From Comamonadaceae bacterium (lineage in GTDB: Bacteria; Pseudomonadota; Gammaproteobacteria; Burkholderiales; Burkholderiaceae_C): 18,901 nt of DNA. A model generated the notes under the pieces. It worked only from the letters and a program-made list of their open reading frames with translations. It searched no databases and was not told the DNA's origin. Of the stretch, positions 1-5,590 are shown piece after piece (within the stretch, counting starts at the first letter, position 1; the number at the start of each line of letters is the position of its first letter). The stretch is taken from positions 1 to 18,901 of the forward strand of contig CANGOY010000008.1 of the NCBI GenBank assembly GCA_947455585.1, in the 5' to 3' direction. Position numbers and translations under genes: made by a program.

Positions 1-896
1 GTACCGTCGCTCTCGCACAGCAAAATCGCAGCGGCGCTCAGGTCGTAGTCGGCGTGGACAAAGTCTTCCACAGCGGCGGTCATGGGGCCGTCCATCATCT
101 CTAAACCGGCCGGGATGATGCCTGCGGCAATCACCGCAGCCACGGCGTCGCCCGCTTTGCGCACATCGTCAAAACTGGCCATGATGCAGCGCGCCAGTTG
201 TGGTTTGGGAACGAGCTTGACGGTGACTTCTGTGGTCACGGCCAACATGCCTTCGCTGCCCACGACAACGGGCAACAGGTCGAGGCCCGGTGTGTCAAGT
301 GTATCGCTGCCAAACTCAATCGGCTCGCCCTCTACCGTGAAGCCCTTCACCTTGAGCACGTTGTGCACAGTGAGGCCGTATTTCAAACAATGCACGCCAC
401 CCGAGTTCTCGGCCACGTTGCCACCGATGGTGCAAGCAATTTGGCTGGAAGGGTCGGGCGCGTAGTAAAGCCCGTATTGCGACACCGCTTCGCTGATGGC
501 GAGGTTGCGCACACCGCACTGCACCACCGCAGTTCTAGCGATGGGGTCGATGTTGAGGATTTGGTTGAACTTGGCCAGCGACAGCGTCACACCCATGGTG
601 TGGGGCATCGCGCCACCCGACAGGCCAGTGCCAGCACCGCGTGCGACCACGGGCACGTCGAGTGCGTAGCAGGCCTTGAGTACGGCTTGTACCTGGTCCA
701 CAGTCTCGGGCAAGGCCACGCACATGGGGCGAGCGCGGTAAGCGGTGAGGCCGTCGCACTCGTAAGGCACGGTGTCCTCAAGGGTGTAGAGCAGGGCGTG
801 CTGGGGCAGCACTTTCAGCAGGGCTTGCACGACTTGGGCTTGGCGGTCGGCGCGGGCAAGGGTGTTTTGCTGGTCGGAGGTGAGTGGTGCGTTCAT
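1..896 (-). CDS. glcD: GlcD-type FAD-linked oxidase subunit (partial, 3' end off window)
   Basis: Glycolate/D-lactate oxidase subunit GlcD, an FAD-binding PCMH (VAO) family flavoprotein that oxidises 2-hydroxy acids such as glycolate to glyoxylate, normally with GlcE and GlcF. The reverse strand is open from an ATG at 896 to the left edge, 298 codons, against roughly 500 aa for the family, so the C-terminal part is outside. The FAD pyrophosphate loop ARGAGTGLSGGA is at residues 85-96, followed by the conserved PDPSSQIACTIGGNVAENSGG stretch in pieces around 150-170. The start of the FAD-oxidase C domain, with GIIPAGLEMMDG, is near residue 260. No Shine-Dalgarno precedes the ATG; a TAAAGT hexamer lies 7 nt upstream (see promoter). 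Whether glcE and glcF follow cannot be seen. A D-lactate dehydrogenase of the same family is the main alternative. Confidence 0.93.
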   Translation of the reverse strand, partial: MNAPLTSDQQNTLARADRQAQVVQALLKVLPQHALLYTLEDTVPYECDGLTAYRARPMCVALPETVDQVQAVLKACYALDVPVVARGAGTGLSGGAMPHTMGVTLSLAKFNQILNIDPIARTAVVQCGVRNLAISEAVSQYGLYYAPDPSSQIACTIGGNVAENSGGVHCLKYGLTVHNVLKVKGFTVEGEPIEFGSDTLDTPGLDLLPVVVGSEGMLAVTTEVTVKLVPKPQLARCIMASFDDVRKAGDAVAAVIAAGIIPAGLEMMDGPMTAAVEDFVHADYDLSAAAILLCESDG

Positions 897-903
897 GCGT
901 TGC

Positions 904-909
904 ACTTTA
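904..909 (-). promoter_or_regulatory. Candidate -10 box for glcD
   Basis: TAAAGT on the minus strand (4 of 6 to TATAAT) is followed by a 7-nt gap and then the glcD ATG. There is no Shine-Dalgarno in the gap, so the mRNA could be leaderless. I see no good -35 hexamer at 16-18 nt, so this is weak. Confidence 0.25.
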
Positions 910-1082
910 CGGCAAAACTGGCGGTTGGCGTGTGAAGAAAGTTACACCTAGGGTTGAAATGGTTTTGTTGCCTTACTTTTGTCGCGCAAGGTCGGCATCA
1001 ACGGCCAAAGCTGGCTGAGCAGCGTTGGCCGACCCATGTGCGCCAAAAGGTATGTGTTTCGTTGCGTTAGTTCAAATGTCGT

Positions 1083-1166
1083 GAATGGGAGGGGCCGGTA
1101 CCGTCATACGGCGCCATTCGTCGTGCAGCGATGTAAGCCGTGTGGCGGTACCGGTCCCTCACATTC
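1083..1166. repeat. Long imperfect inverted repeat (30-bp arms)
   Basis: Left arm 1083-1112 and right arm 1137-1166 are complementary at 26 of 30 positions. Three of the four mismatches would be G-U wobbles in plus-strand RNA, leaving one G-A. Each arm carries the palindrome CGGTACCG or its near copy (GGTACC at 1097-1102 and 1147-1152). The 24-nt loop can extend the stem with CATTCG (1115-1120) against CGATG (1129-1133) with one bulge. It lies in the 287-bp gap between lysR and glcD, which otherwise holds no gene I can support. It has no T-tract on either side, so it is not a standard intrinsic terminator. It could be a REP/MITE-like element or an mRNA-stabilising structure. Confidence 0.75.
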
Positions 1167-1176
1167 AAAGCGAGAG

Positions 1177-1198
1177 AAAAAGCTTAAGGAACAGCTTT
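1177..1198 (-). terminator. Weak candidate terminator overlapping the lysR stop codon
   Basis: Minus-strand stem AAAGCT / AGCTTT (1193-1198 with 1179-1184), 8-nt loop, running into TTTTT (1181-1177) and then CTCTC. The TAA stop of the LysR gene lies in the loop and at the stem edge. The stem is only 6 bp and AT-rich, so it would be inefficient alone; the large inverted repeat further downstream might add to it. Confidence 0.25.
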
Positions 1199-2062
1199 CT
1201 TCAACCAATCCGCAAAGGCCGCACACTCCCAGCGGTCCATCGCCCCCGTGCGCCAACACAGGTAATGCCCATGCGGGCTAGGCACTTGGCGCGGGAAGAT
1301 GCGCACCAGCGTGCCGTTTTCCAGCCACGGAGCGCCCAGCTTTAAGCGCACCAGGCCCACGCCCAAGCCCTGCGCTGCGGCATCGCACATCAGGCCAATG
1401 TCGTTGAAGCTGCTGCCATCAATCGGTTCGGGCCAGTCTTGGTCATGCGCCGCAAACCAAGTGCGCCATGGTTCAAGCGGGCTGCGCAACAAGGTGGCAT
1501 CGGCCAAATCTTCGGGGTTGTCAAACGGGCCGTGTTCGCGGATGTAGGCGGGTGAGGCCAAGGGCGTCACGTCGTCTTTCATCAGGCAGATGTGTTCCAC
1601 GTCGGCGTAGCGGCCTGTGCCAAAGCGAATGGTCAGGTCGGCGTCTTCGGCCACCACATCGAGCAATGGAATGCTCACTTGTAGGGTGATATCAATCTCG
1701 GGGTACGCATCGGCAAACTGGCGCAAGCGCGGCATCAGGATGGAGCGGGCAAAAGTGGGCGTGACGGCCAAGCGCAGTTTGCGTTTGCCAGGTGTGGCGG
1801 TGCCGTCTTTGCCGGGGAAACGCTCAAGGATGGCCAAGCCTTCGCGCACATGGGCCAAGTATTCGCTGCCTTCTGTGGTGAGCGAAAAATCAGCTCGGCC
1901 AAAGAGTTTGACGCCTAGTAACTGCTCAAGCTGCTTCACACGGTGGCTCACCGCGCTGGGTGTGACGCATTGCTCTTCAGCGGCTTGTGTGACCGAGCGC
2001 AACCGCGCCAATGCCTCAAACGTGAGCAAGCACTGAATGGGCGGGATGCGGCTGGCGCTCAT
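1184..2062 (-). CDS. LysR-family transcriptional regulator, GcvA-like
   Basis: A 292-aa LysR-type regulator of normal family length. The N-terminal winged helix-turn-helix spans about residues 8-66, with the recognition region TQAAEEQCVTPSAVSHRVKQ at 25-44. A linker helix and a periplasmic-binding-protein-like effector domain (about 92-290) follow. The opening pattern (IPPIQCLLTFEALARLRSVTQAA) and GRADFSLTTEG resemble the GcvA group, which regulates the glycine cleavage system in enterics. The ATG at 2062 lies 15 bp after the purU stop codon, which suggests cotranscription with purU and possibly control of one-carbon or glycine metabolism. This link is inference: GcvA-like regulators are numerous in Burkholderiales and control many targets. 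No good Shine-Dalgarno is visible before the ATG. Confidence 0.93.
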   Translation of the reverse strand: MSASRIPPIQCLLTFEALARLRSVTQAAEEQCVTPSAVSHRVKQLEQLLGVKLFGRADFSLTTEGSEYLAHVREGLAILERFPGKDGTATPGKRKLRLAVTPTFARSILMPRLRQFADAYPEIDITLQVSIPLLDVVAEDADLTIRFGTGRYADVEHICLMKDDVTPLASPAYIREHGPFDNPEDLADATLLRSPLEPWRTWFAAHDQDWPEPIDGSSFNDIGLMCDAAAQGLGVGLVRLKLGAPWLENGTLVRIFPRQVPSPHGHYLCWRTGAMDRWECAAFADWLKKAVP

Positions 2063-2077
2063 GACCCGGTGGCCTGT

Positions 2078-2923
2078 TTATTTGAAGATGACGGTCTTGT
2101 GGCCGTTCAACAGCACGCGGTGTTCGCTGTGCCACTTCACAGCACGGGCCAACACTTGGCTTTCGGTGTCACGGCCTTGGGCGGTGAAGTCTTCCACGGT
2201 TTTGCTGTGGTCCACACGGGCCACGTCTTGCTCAATGATGGGGCCTTCGTCCAAGTCGGCGGTCACGTAATGGGCGGTGGCGCCAATGAGCTTCACACCA
2301 CGGTCATGCGCTTGGTAATACGGCTTGGCACCCTTGAAGCTTGGCAAGAAGCTGTGGTGAATGTTGATGGCGCGGCCAGACAATTTCTTGCACAAGTCGT
2401 CGCTCAAAATTTGCATGTAGCGGGCCAGCACTACCAGCTCTGCGCCTTCGGCTTCAATCACTTCATACGCTTTGGCTTCGGCTTGTGCCTTGGTCGCGGC
2501 GGTGACGGGAATGTGGTGGAACGGCACGTTGTAGCTGGCCGCCAGTTGATAAAACTCGCGGTGGTTGCTGACTATGGCGCGAATGTCCAAAGGCAGCAGG
2601 CCGCTTTTGACGCGGAACAACAAGTCGTTCAGGCAATGGCCTTCTTTGCTGACCATCAATACCGTGCGCATGGGTTGCGTGGTGTCGTGCAGCGACCACT
2701 TCATGTCAAAGCCCGTCGCGAAGGTGGCGAGTTGTTCGCGCAATTCTTCTGGCTTCACCGCATCGCACGCAAATTGCACGCGCATGAAGAACAAGCCTGT
2801 GGCGTGGTCGTTGTACTGGGCGGCTTCTTCGATGTTGCCTTTGCGCTCCAGCAAAAAGCCAGACACGGCGTGCACGATGCCCTGGCGGTCAGGGCAAGAC
2901 AAATTAAGGATGTATGCAGTCAT
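2078..2923 (-). CDS. purU: Formyltetrahydrofolate deformylase
   Basis: PurU hydrolyses 10-formyl-tetrahydrofolate to formate and tetrahydrofolate, balancing the cytoplasmic one-carbon pool and supplying formate for purine synthesis. The 281-aa protein is full length: an N-terminal ACT regulatory domain (about 1-80, starting with the typical LNLSCPDRQGIVHAVSGFL) and a C-terminal formyltransferase-fold domain (about 87-281). The catalytic triad of the fold is present: Asn187 and His189 in INIHHSFLPSF, and Asp225 in TADLDEGP. The ATG at 2923 has no Shine-Dalgarno, but a TACAAT -10 box ends 7 nt upstream, suggesting a leaderless transcript. The LysR gene follows at 15 bp. The upstream DUF3567 gene is insulated by a terminator. 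Confidence 0.96.
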   Translation of the reverse strand: MTAYILNLSCPDRQGIVHAVSGFLLERKGNIEEAAQYNDHATGLFFMRVQFACDAVKPEELREQLATFATGFDMKWSLHDTTQPMRTVLMVSKEGHCLNDLLFRVKSGLLPLDIRAIVSNHREFYQLAASYNVPFHHIPVTAATKAQAEAKAYEVIEAEGAELVVLARYMQILSDDLCKKLSGRAINIHHSFLPSFKGAKPYYQAHDRGVKLIGATAHYVTADLDEGPIIEQDVARVDHSKTVEDFTAQGRDTESQVLARAVKWHSEHRVLLNGHKTVIFK

Positions 2924-2930
2924 GTTTGCG

Positions 2931-2936
2931 ATTGTA
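2931..2936 (-). promoter_or_regulatory. Candidate -10 box for purU (leaderless)
   Basis: TACAAT (5 of 6 to TATAAT) on the minus strand, followed by 7 nt and the purU ATG, so the first base of the transcript would fall at or next to the start codon. The -35 region falls in the T-rich tail of the preceding terminator and has no strong TTGACA match. Confidence 0.4.
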
Positions 2937-2952
2937 GGTAGGACTGGGCATG

Positions 2953-2974
2953 AAAAAGGGCGCCGAAGCGCCCT
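2953..2974 (-). terminator. Intrinsic terminator after the DUF3567 gene
   Basis: On the minus strand a perfect 7-bp stem AGGGCGC/GCGCCCT closes a TTCG tetraloop and runs into TTTTT (2957-2953). It starts 21 nt downstream of the DUF3567 stop codon and separates that gene from purU. This is a textbook rho-independent terminator with an extra-stable UUCG loop. Confidence 0.9.
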
Positions 2975-2995
2975 AGGTGTCGTGCATGCGCAGGC

Positions 2996-3274
2996 TCAGT
3001 GCACCACGACTGGATTTTGAGCCAGCTCAGCATAGCCAGCCAAGGTGTCTTCCACCTCTTCTTGGCTGGGGGCGTTCTCTTGCCAAGCGCGCAAATGGGC
3101 TTGGAATTGCTCAGCCCATGAGCCTTCGAGGTAAATCTCTTTGCCCGAGCGTTTGTCCACAATTTCAAAGCCGTGGCGTGCCAGTGCGGGCACGTCAGGG
3201 CGGACAGGCACCAACGCGTCATCCACTTGCAGGTGCATGACCGAATATGTGTCGGAGTTGTAGAGCATGTCCAT
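2996..3274 (-). CDS. DUF3567 family protein
   Basis: A small cytoplasmic protein of 92 aa matching the DUF3567 family common in Burkholderiales: the N-terminal MLYNSDTYSVMHLQ motif, then GFEIVDKRSGKEIYLEG, then a helical C-terminus with PSQEEVEDTLAGYAELAQNPVV. Its biochemical role is unknown; no catalytic motif is visible. The ATG at 3274 is chosen because family members begin just before the (M)LYNS motif. An in-frame ATG at 3304 would add ten residues, but it falls at or before the likely transcription start of the promoter at 3308-3337. The gene is monocistronic, between that promoter and a strong terminator. Confidence 0.88.
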   Translation of the reverse strand: MDMLYNSDTYSVMHLQVDDALVPVRPDVPALARHGFEIVDKRSGKEIYLEGSWAEQFQAHLRAWQENAPSQEEVEDTLAGYAELAQNPVVVH

Positions 3275-3307
3275 GGGAATCTTTCGGCGAAAAACGAATT
3301 GCATCTA

Positions 3308-3337
3308 AGCATATCGGATTCAAACGGCCAAATTCAA
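3308..3337 (-). promoter_or_regulatory. Candidate sigma-70 promoter for the DUF3567 gene
   Basis: Minus-strand TTGAAT (3337-3332), an 18-nt spacer and TATGCT (3313-3308). It overlaps the stop codon of the DUF3108 gene and would start transcription near 3301, leaving a leader of about 27 nt before the ATG at 3274. Confidence 0.4.
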
Positions 3338-4404
3338 GGGTTGGGCTTTTCAGCCTTGCTTAAAAGTTGGTCTACAAAGTCGCCGTTGGCGTTGGTGATG
3401 CGCAAACGCACAGGTAAATAGCCCAAAGTGGGCGCAAACCAAATTTCAATTTGCTGATCAAATTCTCGGCGCGGCTTGCGGTTGAGTTTGATGGCGCTGA
3501 TGTCGCCAAAGGGCAGTTGCAGCATTTCTTCTTTCTCCACCAAAAACTGCCACACCTCAGCCTCACGCTGCGACACGGTTTGGAACGACAGCATGGTGCC
3601 AGTGGGAAACCGCGTGGGGTCTGCCGCCAGCAGGCTGCTGAGTTGCAGCACGACGCTCAAGCGGTCTTGCGCGCCTTTGAGTAGCGGCGCATCAGGCGAA
3701 TTGGCGCTGAAGCTGATGATGCCTTTGTCGCGCTGAAAATGTGCTGCCAGTTCGCTGCGGGTTTTGTCGCCAAAGCGGGTGGGCATGACGCCCTCTGCGC
3801 CCAAGGTACCTTTGCTCACCTGCACGCGTGAGCCAAGCAAAAAGGCGCTCACTTCTAAGCGTGCCTCGTACTCTTTGCCGTTTTGCACCCAGTTCAACTC
3901 TGCCGTTGCCCAATAGTTAAAGCCCTTGGCTTGGCCTTGCACTTGGTATTTAAGAAGCGCTGACTCTGGCGCTTTGAAGGCGGTGACTTCGGTCAACCCT
4001 TCGCTGCCAGCGCGTTTGTAGGGCGGCAAGTCTACGCCCGTGGCACTGCGACTGGGCAGACTGACGGGGGCGGACAGGTCTTGGCCGAAGTCGTCGAACT
4101 TCAAGGGCTTGGCGCTCTCGCTGGGCTGGTCGGGTGCTTCGGTGTTTGTTGCTGGGGCGGGTTTTGCCTGAACTGGTTTTACGGGCTGCGGCACTTGGGG
4201 CGCGCGTGGCGCAGCCACCTCAATTTGTCGCGTGATCAACGCCTGTGTGCGCAATGGCTGGCCCGAGTCGGGCGAGAACCAAAGCGGCATGCCCGCTAAA
4301 AACCACAGGTGCAGCACCAACACGCCAGTCACCAACAGCACCGCATGCTTGCGCTGCAAATGAGGCGGGCTAACTGGGCTGGAGGGCAGGGCACGGGCGT
4401 GCAT
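3334..4404 (-). CDS. DUF3108 domain protein with TonB-like N-terminal anchor
   Basis: A 356-aa protein. Residues about 22-42 form one hydrophobic segment (AVLLVTGVLVLHLWFLAGMPL) after a short basic N-terminus. A proline- and lysine-rich linker follows (about 60-105, many VPQPVKP-like pieces), then a C-terminal DUF3108 domain (about 125-350) predicted to be beta-rich and periplasmic. The layout is that of an inner-membrane anchored protein with a spacer reaching into the periplasm, as in TonB, but I see no TonB C-terminal domain. Function unknown; DUF3108 proteins are thought to be envelope-associated. Start uncertain: ATGs at 4425 and 4467 are also in frame. 4404 leaves room for the divergent gene at 4437, but none of the three has a clear Shine-Dalgarno. 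Confidence 0.85.
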   Translation of the reverse strand: MHARALPSSPVSPPHLQRKHAVLLVTGVLVLHLWFLAGMPLWFSPDSGQPLRTQALITRQIEVAAPRAPQVPQPVKPVQAKPAPATNTEAPDQPSESAKPLKFDDFGQDLSAPVSLPSRSATGVDLPPYKRAGSEGLTEVTAFKAPESALLKYQVQGQAKGFNYWATAELNWVQNGKEYEARLEVSAFLLGSRVQVSKGTLGAEGVMPTRFGDKTRSELAAHFQRDKGIISFSANSPDAPLLKGAQDRLSVVLQLSSLLAADPTRFPTGTMLSFQTVSQREAEVWQFLVEKEEMLQLPFGDISAIKLNRKPRREFDQQIEIWFAPTLGYLPVRLRITNANGDFVDQLLSKAEKPNP

Positions 4405-4424
4405 GGCGAGGCAGCGTTCTTTCA

Positions 4425-4430
4425 TAGAAT
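4425..4430 (+). promoter_or_regulatory. Candidate -10 box for the FAH-like gene
   Basis: TAGAAT (5 of 6 to TATAAT) ends 6 nt before the ATG at 4437, giving a leaderless transcript. No clear -35. It would lie in or against the 5' end of the divergent DUF3108 gene. Confidence 0.3.
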
Positions 4431-4436
4431 CGTGGC

Positions 4437-5396
4437 ATGAAATTAGCCACATACAAAGACGGAACACGCGATGGACAACTGGTGGTTGTCTCGCGTGACC
4501 TGAGCACCGCGCATTATGCGACGGGCATCGCCACCCGCATGCAGCAAGCGCTGGACGACTGGGGCTTCATGGCCCCGCAGCTGCAAGACTTGTATGAAAC
4601 CCTGAACAATGGAAAAGCCAGACACGCGTTTCCGTTTGACGCCGCCTTGTGCATGGCCCCGTTGCCCCGCGCCTACCAGCGCCTGACAGGCACAGCCTAC
4701 GCCAGCCACGCCGCCTTGTTGGGCGAGGGTGACGGCGACTTGGCTGTGCATCAAGCATCCAGCGATGCTTTGCTAGGCGCACACGACCATGTGGTGTGTG
4801 CCAACGAAAACTTAGGCGTAGATTTCTCTGCCGAAGTCGCCGTCATCACAGGCGACGTGCCCGTGGGTGCCTCGGCTGACGATGCTTTAGAAAGCATCCG
4901 CTTGGTCATGCTCTCCAACGCTATCACCTTGCGCAATGTCGCCCACAACGTGCAAAGCCACCCCGCGACGTCATTCAGCCCCGTGGCCGTGACGCTCGAC
5001 GAGCTAGGCGACGCATGGGACAACGGATGCGTGCACCTGACCGTGCAAGTGGCATGGAACGGCCGCAAGGTCGGCATGTGCGACGCAAGCACGGACATGA
5101 CGCATCACTTTGGCCAACTTGTGGCGCACGCCAGCAAAACTCGCGCCCTGCGCGCGGGCACCGTTGTGAGCAGCGGCACGGTGAGCAATGCAGGCTTTGA
5201 GAAAAACAGCACAACCGAATGGCCCAAAGGCTACAGCTGCATCGCCGAAAAACGCGCCATGGAAACCGCGCTCGATGGCAAAGCCACCACCGAGTACATG
5301 AAGTTTGCCGACACCGTGCGCATCGAAGCCAAAGGCAAAGATGGCCAGAGCGTGTTTGGTGCGATTGAGCAAGAGCTGGCGCTGCTTCCTGGCTGA
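4437..5396 (+). CDS. Fumarylacetoacetate hydrolase-like protein, active site apparently degenerate
   Basis: A 319-aa FAH-superfamily protein. The N-terminus (MKLATYKDGTRDGQLVVVSR) and C-terminal half (SFSPVAVTLDELG, GTVSN, TEWPKGYSCIAEKRA, DGQSVFGAIEQE) match the bacterial fumarylacetoacetase-like proteins of about 330 aa that cleave C-C bonds of acylpyruvates. The metal site looks lost. The mouse FAH ligands are Asp126, Glu199, Glu201 and Asp233; the aligned residues here appear to be Thr84, Ser131, Glu133 and Ala162. Lys253 appears to be His175, while the His133 equivalent (His91) is kept. The loop after Arg166 is also shorter by about a dozen residues. The alignment is from memory. The reading frame is intact with normal codon use, so it is probably expressed; it may be a pseudoenzyme or have a changed function. 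A TAGAAT box 6 nt before the ATG and the lack of a Shine-Dalgarno suggest a leaderless mRNA. Confidence 0.9.
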   Translation: MKLATYKDGTRDGQLVVVSRDLSTAHYATGIATRMQQALDDWGFMAPQLQDLYETLNNGKARHAFPFDAALCMAPLPRAYQRLTGTAYASHAALLGEGDGDLAVHQASSDALLGAHDHVVCANENLGVDFSAEVAVITGDVPVGASADDALESIRLVMLSNAITLRNVAHNVQSHPATSFSPVAVTLDELGDAWDNGCVHLTVQVAWNGRKVGMCDASTDMTHHFGQLVAHASKTRALRAGTVVSSGTVSNAGFEKNSTTEWPKGYSCIAEKRAMETALDGKATTEYMKFADTVRIEAKGKDGQSVFGAIEQELALLPG

Positions 5397-5436
5397 GATT
5401 GAAGAAAAGTTACGCCAACGTTTGTAAGGAGTAGCC

Positions 5437-5493
5437 GTGTTGGATGTCGCGGCACAAACGCGCTCCATAACGCAGGTCTGGCAAGCGCCGTAA
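5437..5493 (+). CDS. Possible 18-codon micro-ORF with strong Shine-Dalgarno
   Basis: AAGGAG at 5426-5431, a 5-nt spacer, GTG at 5437 and 18 codons to TAA at 5491-5493 (VLDVAAQTRSITQVWQAP). The surrounding RNA could fold: CGTTTGT (5419-5425) pairs with ACAAACG (5454-5460) and GCCG (5434-5437) with CGGC (5450-5453), leaving the Shine-Dalgarno in a bulge. The frame ends exactly where sequence turns AT-rich. It could be a small peptide gene, the remnant of a truncated gene, or chance. No similarity recognised. The rest of the 5397-5590 gap holds only the AT-rich promoter region of the next operon. Confidence 0.15.
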   Translation: MLDVAAQTRSITQVWQAP

Positions 5494-5555
5494 ATATGAA
5501 TATTAAATAGCTAAAAAAGAAAAAATACAACAAACAAAAGAACTTAAGAGACGTT

Positions 5556-5561
5556 TATAAT
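5556..5561 (+). promoter_or_regulatory. TATAAT -10 box of the OmpA/adhesin operon
   Basis: A perfect TATAAT, 29 nt before the OmpA-family ATG, preceded by about 65 bp of strongly A-rich DNA (5491-5555) that could act as an UP element or be bent and bound by H-NS-like proteins. No good -35 is present at 16-18 nt, so an activator may be needed. Confidence 0.5.
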
Positions 5562-5590
5562 CCTAATACTAGAACTTTAGGGTGCGTCCG

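Noticed and set aside
198..935. 245-codon plus-strand open frame across glcD
   Set aside because: It is the antisense shadow of glcD, whose minus-strand translation has clear FAD-domain motifs; the plus-strand product has no recognisable motif and His/Val/Gly-rich composition typical of antisense frames.
979..1345. Plus-strand open frames in the glcD-lysR gap
   Set aside because: They run through the inverted repeat and into lysR antisense, have no Shine-Dalgarno and show no protein-like motif.
1943..2941. 332-codon plus-strand open frame across purU
   Set aside because: Antisense shadow of purU, which carries the catalytic Asn-His-Asp residues on the other strand.
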